DNA of 64,000 nucleotides from NCBI GenBank assembly GCA_023212725.1, contig JALBYF010000012.1:243755-307754 (forward strand). The letters run 5' to 3'. The notes under the pieces are model-generated. The model was not told the origin of the DNA. It did not search any database and worked only from the letters and a program-made list of their open reading frames with translations. This DNA is from Tranzscheliella williamsii. Taxonomy: Eukaryota; Basidiomycota; Ustilaginomycetes; Ustilaginales; Ustilaginaceae. Shown here one piece after another: positions 39,991 through 50,843 of this stretch. The position numbers and the translations under genes were made by a program. Every line of letters begins with the position of its first letter. Position 1 is the first letter of the stretch.

Positions 39991-42900
39991 CTAGGGGCTG
40001 ATGCGGCGAACGGTCTTGCGCTCACGCTCGCCGGCGGTCTTGATGACGCCTTCAGCCTCGAGAGTACGGACGAGCTCGTAGAGGTCGGTGGCGTCGATAG
40101 GGACGGAGGACTGGTCGTTGAGCGTCTTGGCGAGGTCGACGTAGCGGACGGCCCGGGAGGGTGCGGTGGATGCGGGACCCGAGGGCGAGCTAGCTCGTCC
40201 GCCGCCGCTCATCTGGTCGAGGAGCTGGAGGAGTTCCCTGCGCAGATCGCCGGCGAGTTTGCGCTGATGGTAGGAGCGGCCGGTATTGATCAGGTCGAGG
40301 TCGATCAGGCCAGTGCGGGGGTCGGTAGCCGAAGATTTCGCAGCTTCCCGGATCAGACGAGCGGCTTCCTCGACGTCGTCGACGACCACTTCGTCGGCAA
40401 AGCGCATCCGCGCGTGTGCTTCGGACAGCCGAATCATCGACTCAAGCTGCCGCGTGGTGGCTGTGATGCGCCGCTCAGTGTTTCGTGGATCCTCGCCCAC
40501 CTTGCGCAGCTCGACGTAGCGAGCGGCGAGCGCATCGCCGGCTTCCTTGGTCAGCGCTGGCTGAATGCGGTTGCGTGCATACGAGATGTACGCGGTAAGG
40601 GTCTCGATGGGCAAGATATCCTTGCCGCCCGTCTCCGGCTTGTCTTCCAGGTAGAGGCTGACCAGATGACGTGCGAGCCGTCGATCGTTGGCCTCATCGA
40701 TCTTGTCCAGCACCAGGTAGACAAGATCGAATCGGCTGATCAGCGTAGGTGGCAGGTCGATGTTCTTCGTAATGGGCAAATTGACGTTGTATCTCGATCC
40801 AACCGGGTTGGCGGCCGCAAGGATCGAGGCGCGCGCGTTCAATGTCGTGATGATGCCAGCCTTGGCAATACTTAACGTCTGCTGCTCCATGACTTCGTGC
40901 AGTACACTTCTGGTCGCTTCCGACATCTTGTCAAACTCGTCGATACAGCAGACACCGCCGTCTGACAAGACCAGCGCGCCGGATTCGAGAACGAGCTGTT
41001 TGGTGTCGGGATCTCGTGTGATGTAGGCGGTGAGACCTACCGCCGACGAGCCCTTACCCGAGGCATAGACACCTCGCGGCGCGATCTTGTGGACGTACTG
41101 AAGGATCTGACTCTTGGAAGTACCCGGGTCACCGACCATAAGGACGTTGATGTCGCCTCGGTAGCGAGGTCCGCCCCCTCCGCCACCGGTGCTGATGGTC
41201 TTGTTGGTGCCGCCAAAAAGCTGCAGCAGAATGCCTTTCTTGACATCGTCCATCTCGTAAATACTGGGCGCCAGACTGCGCGCCAGAACCTCGTAGACAT
41301 CTGGCCGATCGGCAATGGATCGAAGCTTGTCCTCCAGATCCTGACTCTGCGGCAGGTCGTCGGCAACATGGACGCCGAAGCTGCTCTGCACGTCAACTTC
41401 CTCGTCGTCCTCTTCGCCACCTACGCCGACCGCCTGGGCACCGGGGCCGCCGCCTTGCTCCGACGGATCCCTAGTCGAGAGGTCGACACCAAGCCGTTTT
41501 CCATTTGTGCGTTTGATGTGCAGAATGTCGACAAAGGTCTTGTAGAGACTCTTCAGGCTTCGTTGCCGCGGGTTGACGCGGACAGGCGTGCTTCGAAAAA
41601 TGCCGGTGATTTCCACTCGGTCGCCTGGCTTGCTCACGTCGACCAATTCGTCGTAGGCGCACATGCTGACCGTATGAGGAGTCTGTCCATCAGGGACCAC
41701 ATCGGGCGTTTCTTGGATGCGGACCACCTGCCGGTCCGAGAACTCGCATCGATTGTGAATGAGGGACATGGAGCCTTGCAGGTTGCAGACCTGGCGAGGA
41801 CATCGATCGGGCTCGGCGATGCGGCCTCGGTCGATCTCGACGGGTACGGTATGGTTGCAGACGAGACATCGGAAGAAGGCCTGTTTCATCTCTGGAATGA
41901 TGGGGGTGGCACGGATGACCAAGCCTCGTACCGTGACCAGCTTGTCGATATCGGAAGGGTTGAGCTCTCGCATGTTGACAGCGTCAGTGCCAAAAGGTCG
42001 GACCTTGTATAGCTTGCCCTCCATCAGTTCGATCTCGGCCAGGCCCATGTCGCCACCCATACCTTCGCGACCTTCCTTGTGGTCCTCATAAGCCATCTCG
42101 AGCATTTCGTCCTTGAGAACCTGATCCATGATGGGGACCATCTCCTGAGGATAGCGGCTGAGTTGCATTTTGAGCCTTTTGGAAGGTGGAAAGGCCTCGA
42201 GGTCGGAGATACGAAGATTCAGATTGGTCTGGTCGGTGAGTCGCATTCTGCGAAGGTAGGATTCGTAGACGAGGCGCTCGCCTTCAGCGGGGTTGCTGGT
42301 GGCTGAAGGAGGCAATGATTGTCCTACTTTCTTGGCGTGGGCCCACCGATACTTGAGACGGAATCCACGCAGGAAGGCGCGGAACATCTGCATGGTTTCT
42401 CCGATGGAAACGTTGGTGCCCCAGATGACCTTGGAAACGCCATCGTAACCCGGGGCTGCGCCTTCACTGGTCAAGTCGTGCTGTGAGAGGCTAAGCGCAT
42501 CGCTGTGGCTGTCTGCAGAGGCGTGGCTGCTTGCAAGGTGGGAAGAGGCGGCAGGAGCAGCCGAGGTTGGGTCGGCAGTCAAGCGCGTCCTGCGCAACAT
42601 AGAAGGGGACGAAAGCGCCACGGACGAGTGAATCTCACCTCGGCGTTGACGGCGAGGTGTAGTTCCACCCGAGCTGGGGAAGAAGAGAGGCTCATCGAGA
42701 AGGCTCCGGGCACTGCTGCTTGACGGCAGCCTGTCATGTTCGGCATGGCGACCACGGCGAGACGCAGCCTGTGGAGTACGCTGACCTCGTGAAGTTCGGG
42801 CCGAAGGGGATGATGTGGGGAAATGGAGCGGCGAAGAGGCTGCATATACAGACAACAACGACGGTCACAATGAAAGCAAGTAGACAGCATCAGCAGCTGC

Positions 42901-43124
42901 CACAATCGACACGGGGTTTCGCACAGGGGAACCTTACCTGCCATGGAGCTCTGAGGGTGCCTGGCGCCAGATGCCTGGCTCTTGAGAGGGCTGCTCGAGG
43001 GAAAAGCCAGCGGCGAGGAGGCATCTGCCCTACCTATGTTCGAGATCGAAGCCGGGGCGAGCGGGGTGCGCTGTTCGGCGTCGTGCATTTCTGCATCACT
43101 GGGAGGAGCGCTTGGGGTAGACAT
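39991..43124 (-). CDS. MCM4: DNA replication licensing helicase subunit Mcm4, two exons
   Basis: Exon 1 is 43124-42938 and exon 2 is 42839-39991, giving 1011 residues. The 98-base intron has a GTAAGG donor and an ATATGCAG acceptor. Mcm4 is one of six subunits of the replicative helicase loaded at origins. The Ser/Thr/Pro-rich N-terminal tail (about 1-190) is the usual target of DDK and CDK kinases. The zinc finger uses C387, C390, C409 and C414. Walker A GDPGTSKS lies at 632-639, Walker B CCIDEFDK at 693-700 and the arginine finger SRFD at 764-767. A winged-helix end follows. Without the splice the frame would begin with a non-conserved leader; with it the tail reads smoothly from MSTPSAPPSD. 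Two MCB elements lie upstream. Confidence 0.96.
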
Positions 43125-43833
43125 GATGACAATCCGAACGCACGCCGGGACTGTCGAGCCAAATTGCTAGTAGCAGTGGGGGAGTGCCCAGGTGCAGGAG
43201 AGAGAGCTCGAGACGACGACAGCAAAGCGCGTAAGCTGTGATCGAGGGCCAAGGAGCAACGACGACAAAGAGGCTGGACGAGAAGGATGTATGCGCTCTT
43301 GGCACCTGCAATAACAATGTGTTGGATGAGGAGATCGAGGGACAGTCAAAGTGCCGCAAAGCCATTTGCAGCCGCTTTTGGTGCTCTGCGAGTCAATAGC
43401 GCAGACGTGTCGCGCGCCCTTTCTCTCTTTCTAGCTTTCCCTCTCGCTTTCTCGCTTTCTCTCTGCCGCTTGCTCTTCTCTTTGTAAGAGTGTGTCTTTG
43501 CGGCTTATCGAGCCAGGACGCGTCTCATCCTCCTTGGCTCGACGCGTTAATTGGGTCTGCTTTACGCGACACGCTACTTGCACCTATCCCAGTTCCAATC
43601 ACGTAGCATCAGTAAGCCAATAGTGAGGCTCTAACCGCGCTGGACTGGACTGACTGACTGGTGAGGGAGTGATCGCGACCCTCTGGCCTACCTCCGCCAT
43701 AACATCTTCCAGTAACCCTGCGGCTTGAAATGTTTGATTGTGTGTGTAAGGATGAGTAGGTGTCGAATGTGCTGCACATGCTAATGGATGTTACATGAAG
43801 GAGGGGAGGCAATGGCATAGGGTGTGTATGCGG
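43125..43833. promoter_or_regulatory. MCM4 promoter and CDC20 3' region
   Basis: Besides the MCB pair, it carries a long polypyrimidine tract at about 43418-43485 (CTTTCTCG-like units). The right part should be the CDC20 3' UTR. Confidence 0.4.
43518..43547. promoter_or_regulatory. Two MluI cell-cycle boxes (MCB) upstream of MCM4
   Basis: Perfect palindromic ACGCGT hexamers lie at 43518-43523 and 43542-43547, about 400 bases upstream of the MCM4 ATG, with a related ACGCGA at 43564. In yeasts MCB elements bind MBF (Mbp1/Swi6 or Res/Cdc10) and drive G1/S transcription of replication genes. The same role here is inference from family knowledge and position. Confidence 0.55.
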
Positions 43834-45731
43834 TCAACGAAGCGTGCGCACGCTGCCTGCTCCGCCGACTTGGGAGCCAAAGACGCCGGTGGATGATGTC
43901 TTGGTGCCAGTAGCTTTGGACGGTTCTAGGGGCTTCTCAAAGATCCTCCAGAGCTTGAGCTCTTCGTCGTCGCTGACGGTCGCCAGGACCTCTCCGTCCG
44001 GGCTGAGGCTGGCGTGGAGGACGCGCTTCTCGTGCGCCTCGATCTCGGACACCTTGGTGCCAGAGGGATGCGACCAGATGTTCAGCACGCCCTTGCTCGA
44101 CTCGGTCGTCCCCAGCCCGTGCGTCGAGACAATCTCGCGGTAGTGCGGCGCCCAGTGCAGCGACGTGATCTGCGCGCCCGTCGCAATGCTCATCGTGCGC
44201 GAGTTCTGCGTCGTGTTCCAAAAGTGGATGTTTCGGTCGCTCGTGCCGCCACCCGTCGCCAGTAGGCTCAGGTTGTGCGGGCACCACGCCAAGGCCTACC
44301 ACAAGGATAAACGTAAATGAAAAGACAATGAGTACGTGGATCAGCGAATGTCCATGAGTATGTTGAACAACAGCCAGCGAAAAAAGCGGTGACAGTGCGC
44401 GCGTCTGGAACCTACCTTGACCGCAGCCTGGTGATTTTCCTTGCGCATTTTGGCGACCGATGTCCGCCGGTCCCACACCTTGACCACGTTGTCGTTTCCG
44501 CCCGAGGCCATCAGGGCGCTGTCTGAGCGCCACTCCATGCCGCAGACGGGTCCGTGATGTGCCTTGTCCAAGGTGCGGGTTACGGCGTCCCGCTCGCGCA
44601 CGTCGTATTCACGGATGATGCCGCTCTGGAAGCCGGCGTTCAGCGTGCCGTCCGGTGCCCAAGCGGCGACGTTGACCGCAGCGTGGTCCGCGCCTCCGTC
44701 GCCGCTCGGCTTCAGCGTCCGCAGCCGCGTCCCGTTGGCAACGTCCCAGATCTGCACAAAGCCGCCCTCCAGTCCGACGGCGAGGATGTTGCCATCGGTA
44801 TCCCAGCGCAGGCCGGTGATCAGACCCCCGCCACCCACCTTGTCGCTCTGGGCTGTGGTGTCGAAGAGCGCACATGCGTCGCCCGTGTTTCCGTTCCAGA
44901 TCCAGAGGCCCGTCTGTAGGGCGACAGCGACCATGTTGGTCGACGACCAGTCGAGCAGGTTGTAGTAAAAGTCGCCCACCATGCTGGGCGCGTCGAGCGT
45001 GCGCTCCGGGGTGGTTGGGATCTTGCGTCTGCCGGCGCTCTGCAGGCTGCTGGGCAGGGCGGACTTGGGTTTGGCCATCGCATACCGGCTGCGCACGTCC
45101 GGGTTCGCCGTCGAGCTGGGCGGCACCGCAGAGAACGAGAGGATCCGCTGGCCCATCTCAGCCGAGATCGAGTCTTCGAACGACGGATGCCCGTCCAGAT
45201 CCGTCGGGTTTGCGTTCGCCGCCGCCAGGTTCGCCGCGATATTGGGGTCCGTCACATCGCTCGACATCTGCGAACGCATCGAGTCGCCGTCCGCATCCAT
45301 AGGCGCGTGCGCAGCGTGGGGCCGCTTCAGCTCGCGGTTCGGAATATACCGGTCGCCGCGCTGCCGTGCATCCGCCCCGGCCGAAGCAGTCCGTGCCAAT
45401 GTCAGCGCTTTAGCTCCTCTGGACAAGTGATGAAAAGCTACCTGACGGCAGTACTTACGCTGATGCTCGGCGGCAGCTTGGCTTTGCTCGACTTGTCCGG
45501 GCCCTGCCAGTCCTTGGCGATGCCTGCCTTGAGGTCGGACGCCGAGGCGGGGATGGAGTCCAGGCGGTCTTTCCTCGACAGGCCTAGTCTGGCAGCGCCC
45601 GTCTTGAGCGGAGCACCCTTGCTCGGCGAGCCCCCCAGCTTCATGTCGCGCATGTTGGCCGAGATATCCTTCAGCGGCGAGTCCATCGCGATCCCTGCCC
45701 CTCCTCTAAGCCGATGCCCAGAACCGGCCAT
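43834..45731 (-). CDS. CDC20: APC/C activator Cdc20 (Slp1), three exons
   Basis: Exons are 45731-45459, 45360-44416 and 44295-43834, giving 559 residues. Intron 1 (98 bases) has GTAAGT, a CTGAC branch point and GGCAG; intron 2 (120 bases) has GTAGGT and GGTAG. Both fall between codons. Cdc20 brings substrates to the anaphase-promoting complex and is held by the spindle checkpoint. The C-box DRYIPNR (94-100), a KILR-like GQRILSFS (about 161-168) and ERTLDAPSMVGDFYYNLLDW (about 210-229) precede seven WD40 repeats. GDRYIP favours Cdc20 over Cdh1. The C-terminus is RTLR, where the family normally ends Ile-Arg. The intron 1 acceptor was chosen because nearer AGs break the frame or leave an intron too short to be real. 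Confidence 0.93.
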
Positions 45732-46221
45732 ATTGTGCGAGCTCCTGCTTTCGCTTGGTCTCGCCCGTTATCTCTCAGTCTACGCTGCTGTGCTGCGGAA
45801 GTATCGGGCGGCAGCCAAGATACGTCAAGCGATGGTGGTCAGCAAGCCAGAACTGCGACCACCGACACACCCCACCATCCACTTGCGCACTCAGCAGACA
45901 GCTCGATATCGAACAACACTCAACCTGATTTCAATACTCACACTTGAAATTGTGAATACACACCAACACACAACATGCTACCACTCGCCACGCTTCCGCG
46001 ACCGCACCCGTCACGTGCCAGAGACAATGCCCTTCGACAGACCTAACAAGTCTCGTTAAACCTGTGAACGCGCTCCGGGTACCAAATGCCTCACTTCTTA
46101 AGAGCATGTGTAGGCAACTCCGCTGCACAGAAACATCGCCACCGCTGCATCGGGAGATATCAATGACTATAGAGAAAGTAAACATTACACCAGTGCGACG
46201 ACGAAGCGGGTTGAAAGCTTT
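45732..46221. other. Intergenic region, CDC20 promoter side
   Basis: This lies between the CDC20 start and the stop of the 858-residue gene, both on the minus strand. Nothing specific was recognised. Confidence 0.4.
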
Positions 46222-48798
46222 TCAGCGGTTTTGTGGAAGGGGGAAGGGGGGCTGTCCGGCCTGGTATGGCGGTGTACTGGATGGCCGTGCATAGTGCTGG
46301 GGGGACGCTTGGCCGGGCGAGCCCGGATCGTGTGGGCCGCCCATGTGTAGAGGCAAGGGCTTTTGCGCAAACGGCTTGTCTGGACTGTACTGCGGATGCC
46401 CGAGGCTGGGGCTCGGCATTGCCCGACCGGTGAATCCGTACGTGGGTGCCGGCGCTCGCTGTGGCGCGGCGACCGCAAAGGCGTACGAAGCGTTCGGTCC
46501 ACTGCCTCGTTGCGGAGTGTGTGAAGGAGGATGCATGCCGGTGGACCCCGGAATGGCTGGTAAACGGCCGCCTGGCGCCATGCTATTTGCAGGGTATCGC
46601 GGCGGCACCGGTGAAGCGCCAGGACGCGGGCCGGGCGATGCGACTTCTCCAGCCTGATACCGTGGCACGCTTCCAGAGGAGGGCTTGTGCTGCGCAGCCG
46701 GCCGGTCTGCAACCCGCTCGATAGGCGGCTCGACATCGTGCCTGTCGCTCTTATGATCGTATCCTCTGCTCGAAGCGAAGCGCTCCAGCACGCCCCGTCC
46801 GCGGTCTTCTGTTGACTCGCCCACTGCGCTGCGCCGCGTTCCTCGCGTTGCCTTCGAGGCGCTCTCTTCGGTGAGCCGGATCGTGTTGTTGTCACGGATC
46901 ACAAGACTCGCGTCTCCTGCTGCAGATCCCGTCCTAGGAAGGCGAGCCAGGTTATCGTCGAGTGTGCCCCAGTATCCAGAATCACCGACAAGTTCGGGAT
47001 CAATCGCACCGTTGGACGCCGAAAAGGCTTGCAACGTTGCTCTGTCGGGGATGAGGTTCAGCACCTCGCCCGAGCTCAAATCCGCTGCTCGAGGCTGCAG
47101 AGCTACTAGTCCGCCTAAAGACTCGAGCAGTAGTGAGGCAGTCGCCTCCTCTTCAATACTGGGTAGAATCTCCGCACCGGCGTCAGCATCAGAGGTCGGC
47201 GAGGGCTCAAGCGACTTTCGCAAACGCGCCCATTGAAATTCTTGAAGTCGATGGAGCAGCATCATGTTGAATCGGAGATGCGATGTTATCAGCTCATCCT
47301 CGTCTAACCGAGTCAAACTCGATTGTAACGCCTCTGCTTCGATGATATCAAGGTCTGCCAGATCTGACGAGATGTGCTGAGATGTTCTCTTCTCGACGTG
47401 ATTGTTTTGGTACCTTTTCCAAGAGTGCTTTTCGTCTTCTTCATTTTCGACGTCATCGTATATGAATGGTGTTGGCCCCCATACCATGGCTTCCGCCAGA
47501 TGTTTGTGCGCAGTATCGTGCCACAGCATACGGCTGGAGGTATGACTCATGGAGGATGTCGCCGAGTCGTAGGTGGGTGCGAACGAGGCGTAGTTGCCAT
47601 AACGGAGGAAGGTGACCGGTTTCAACGTGCCTGTGACGTTCTTCTCCGCCAGCTTGCGGTCTTTTGACGACGATTGCTTCTTTGGAAGGGAAAGCCTCTG
47701 GCCGAGCGTGGGCACCGAAAGTCCTGAGCCTTGTGAGCTGCGAGGATGACGGTGGGCATTAACACGCACGAGATCGGCTTGCCCCGGGTCCAGACCGTCA
47801 AGCTGAGCCTGCTGCAGCGTTACTGCCTTGGTGAAATAGTCCCCTTTTGGCAATCGCATATGCAAGGCGTATCTGGAAGCTGTGTCGCTGTCTTTACCTG
47901 CAGGAACAATGACCGGTGGCAATGCATCTGTCGCAGTCTTGAGAGTATAGTGTCTATCCCGGGTCTTGATACTTAGCCTTTCCACAGCTTCCACCCTTTT
48001 CTCTGTCAGCGTTGCCTGGAGCTGACCCTTGGTGTTGTCGATGTCATGATGCGCGTTCCGATATCCAGATGCGAGCTGTTCAAGCAGACCAAGTATCAAG
48101 GTAAGAGCGGACAACTTCGCAACGTCTGTCGAAGGATGACTGGAGGAGGGAGTAGAGGTAGATTCGTCACGGAGCTGCTGCAACACTTTAGTGTCTGATA
48201 GAAGCGGCTCCCGCAGATAGTAGATGTAATTCCTGACATCTCTTAGAGGTGTGCCCGGCATAAGAGCTTCCTGAAGTGTAGCAAATGGCGGGGCTCGATT
48301 CGATGTTGATCGTATCTTACCCTTTTTGGCGTGCTTCGAGCTTAAGGTGAGCAGCTCAGGAGATAAGCTGGAGATCACAGTAGACAGCTTCATTGCGTCG
48401 CCTTCTTGTAAGCTCAATTCGGCCCCGCGCGTAGTTTCATCTTTCTCTGCCTCTTGCCGTCTGATAGACATCGCAGACCCAGGTAGACCCAACAAAGCTA
48501 TATACTCTTGCGAGAGATGGCTCTTGGACGGCTTGACATCTTCGCTATCCGCATTAGCAGGGTCAAGCGCCGAGCTGCGCGCTGTTACTTTACCAAGCCC
48601 ATCAGCTGCAGCCTTTTTGGCCGGCGGATCGAGAGCTTTTCCACCTGGGAGGTCGGTTCCACTTGAATCCTCGCCGCGCTTTCGTTTACGATCTGCCTTG
48701 GTTGGTGACGGCGATGGTGAGGGCGCAGCAGGCTCTGGTGTACCGTTTGTATAGTCGGAAGTCCTTGCAGCCCTCGCCGACCTGCGCAAAGGCGACAT
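46222..48798 (-). CDS. Unrecognised protein, probably nuclear (858 residues)
   Basis: A single open frame from the ATG at 48798; I do not recognise the family. The N-terminus (1-75) is basic and Ser/Pro-rich with KRKR, like a nuclear localisation signal. A probably folded region spans about 95-560. It includes FATLQEALMPGTPLRDVRNYIYYLREPLLSD, a helical stretch LSALTLILGLLEQLASGYRN, a possible beta segment TASRYALHMRLPKGDYFTKAVTLQQAQ, VTFLRYGNYASFAPTYD, and an acidic then helical segment ending RFNMMLLHRLQEFQWARLR. The last 200 residues are Pro/Gly/Ser-rich and probably disordered. The layout suggests a subunit of a chromatin or transcription complex, but that is a guess. Codon use and GC are like the neighbours. 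Confidence 0.75.
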   Translation of the reverse strand: MSPLRRSARAARTSDYTNGTPEPAAPSPSPSPTKADRKRKRGEDSSGTDLPGGKALDPPAKKAAADGLGKVTARSSALDPANADSEDVKPSKSHLSQEYIALLGLPGSAMSIRRQEAEKDETTRGAELSLQEGDAMKLSTVISSLSPELLTLSSKHAKKGKIRSTSNRAPPFATLQEALMPGTPLRDVRNYIYYLREPLLSDTKVLQQLRDESTSTPSSSHPSTDVAKLSALTLILGLLEQLASGYRNAHHDIDNTKGQLQATLTEKRVEAVERLSIKTRDRHYTLKTATDALPPVIVPAGKDSDTASRYALHMRLPKGDYFTKAVTLQQAQLDGLDPGQADLVRVNAHRHPRSSQGSGLSVPTLGQRLSLPKKQSSSKDRKLAEKNVTGTLKPVTFLRYGNYASFAPTYDSATSSMSHTSSRMLWHDTAHKHLAEAMVWGPTPFIYDDVENEEDEKHSWKRYQNNHVEKRTSQHISSDLADLDIIEAEALQSSLTRLDEDELITSHLRFNMMLLHRLQEFQWARLRKSLEPSPTSDADAGAEILPSIEEEATASLLLESLGGLVALQPRAADLSSGEVLNLIPDRATLQAFSASNGAIDPELVGDSGYWGTLDDNLARLPRTGSAAGDASLVIRDNNTIRLTEESASKATRGTRRSAVGESTEDRGRGVLERFASSRGYDHKSDRHDVEPPIERVADRPAAQHKPSSGSVPRYQAGEVASPGPRPGASPVPPRYPANSMAPGGRLPAIPGSTGMHPPSHTPQRGSGPNASYAFAVAAPQRAPAPTYGFTGRAMPSPSLGHPQYSPDKPFAQKPLPLHMGGPHDPGSPGQASPQHYARPSSTPPYQAGQPPFPLPQNR

Positions 48799-50843
48799 GG
48801 TGGAAAGTCTGTGTCGTAAACACGGGCGTTACCAAGACGCGACGTGTAAGAATGACGGCCGAAATAGCGCGAGGCGTCATATAAGTTCAATGGCAGTGAA
48901 GTAATCCGACGCTGCAGAGGCGCTTATGACCGGCTCCCGTCTGAAGTCGCGAAACCGCCGAGCCAGCAACGATCGGCCCGGATGCACAGCTGGGGCGTCC
49001 GGATAAGCGAAGAGACAAGAGTAAGGTGATGGCAGGAAGAGCGACGACGAATCGGTCCGTACAACTGCAACTACGACAGAATGAAGTCGGCCCGAGGAGA
49101 GAATTCTTGTGCTTGCTTGACCGACGGTTTGGTGCGCACCAACACGCTTAGGATCCAACACGTCCAACGTCCAAGTCGCCTCGACGCCTCGATTCGTTTT
49201 TTTTGGATGCAGATAGGGTGGATCAAGACCACGTCTGCCAAGCCTACCGTTCTCGCCAATCGAAACGAGTCACAAGAATCCAGGACGTCGCTCGGTACAG
49301 ATGTACCGACAGGCTGTTGTAGTCTGGGAGAACACGGACGGTGTCAACGGGTTATGGTGGATGAATCAGATGGGTGAGAGAGAAGCATCCGCGTCGAACA
49401 GAGAGGGTGGGATGGGACGGATTCAACAGTCAACTAATAGACAAAGCTTCTCATGCAGGCAATTACTCCCCCTTTGTTATTCCAAGTAAACCTCGTGGAT
49501 GCTTCTTTTGTTATTCTTTCTGGATAGCTGCATATAGTCTCTGGAGCACCGATATACAGCGCCCACCTATATATCTAGCTGGGATTACCACCGTTTCGCG
49601 CTTTCTACCTTTCGACGCGATTACGGTGCTCTCGTACGAGATTGAAGCTCTTGCCGTCCTCTACATGGGAACGCTATCGAGAACAAGTTCACATGTGTAC
49701 ACTGTCGCTGGTAAGTTAGCGATTGACTGATACGCTGCCCAATGCTCTCAGGGCCGACTTGGCTCTAAAGCCGGCAAGTAAGCATCCAAGCGCTTTCGGC
49801 GGAACCGCAAGGAGGCCCACTTAGGCCTATTTTTTCCTCCACCGTACCGGAACAGACATCGAGAAGTCAGTACATAGGGCGGTTCAGCGCAGGTAACAAT
49901 GTGATTATTGTTCTGAGAGCAATGGAACCACTATCGGAGCTACCGAAATGGCGGCAAGCTTTACGCTGTCCGGCGGCGTGAGGACGTTTGGTCTCCGACC
50001 TTCTTGCGTGCGGCTCCCATGGAAGCTTCAGCTACGACCAGAACACTCAACAAGTTTAAGCTTCGTGTGTGCAGCTGCCGCCCATAGAAAAGCCTTTTTA
50101 GTCGTTGCAGCAGACAAGGGCGCAACATATGCTTCTACTCTGCACCGCCTCTCGTCTCGAAGTGCTGCGCTGTCCCGTCCGCGCATCGAAGCGCTGCGTA
50201 AGAACGGTATGATCCGATTCCAACGTAGGAAGGGCCGAAATAGAAGACGCGAGGCGACGCTGCGCATTTGGCTCTCGCAACTGAAAACGTTCCGCTAGAG
50301 AAAGCAACGAGCTACAGCAAGAGCATGCGCTGCTTGGATCCATCCTTACCCCCCAAAGCTTGAGCTTTTCGCACCGCCCTTGTCTGGCAGCGTAGTCGGC
50401 TTTTCCGGACCGTCTTCACACGGCTTTCAGCATATCTTGCATCCAGCTTCTGGTACGGGTAGCATCAAGAAGGATGGGCAGTCCATCAAAGGCCTAGGAG
50501 CTTATAAAAGGCTCCCTGTATTTTGTGCCTACCACCACTCTTCCTCCCCATCCAGTTACTCGACAAATCGTACACCTGTATTATCCAGAGTAGTGCGCTC
50601 TACAGCCAAGTTCCCTATCGCAAGATCCGGCCTATCTTTATCTCTTGTTTATTTCCTCAAGGGGGTCCGCTCAAAGCATTGTCTGAGGGAGCAGCCGACA
50701 AAGGCGCTTCCCAGGCGCTCAGCTCGCTTCTCTTCTCCAAGGATTGTGTGCTGCCACCAGAGGCTGCAATCATCGCAGGCTTGGTCATCCTGACATCGCT
50801 TCGGTTTTTACCAACATCTAGACGTTCGCGACAGTGGCACGAC
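48799..50843. promoter_or_regulatory. Divergent intergenic region upstream of the CCCH gene
   Basis: This 2 kb region lies between divergent starts. A 116-residue ATG-initiated frame at 49948-50298 (+) has no recognisable domain and is not called a gene. From 50523 to 50843 the CCCH reading frame is open but lacks an ATG, so an upstream coding exon or long leader is possible. The stretch 50470-50640 is pyrimidine-rich. Confidence 0.4.

Noticed and set aside
45361..45458. A 23-base intron joining the CDC20 exons through a longer frame
   Set aside because: A 98-base intron with GTAAGT, CTGAC and CAG joins the same exons in frame directly at GDRYIP, which matches the family better.
49948..50298. 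116-codon ATG-started frame upstream of the CCCH gene
   Set aside because: No recognisable domain, similar frames exist on the opposite strand, and it lies in a promoter region.
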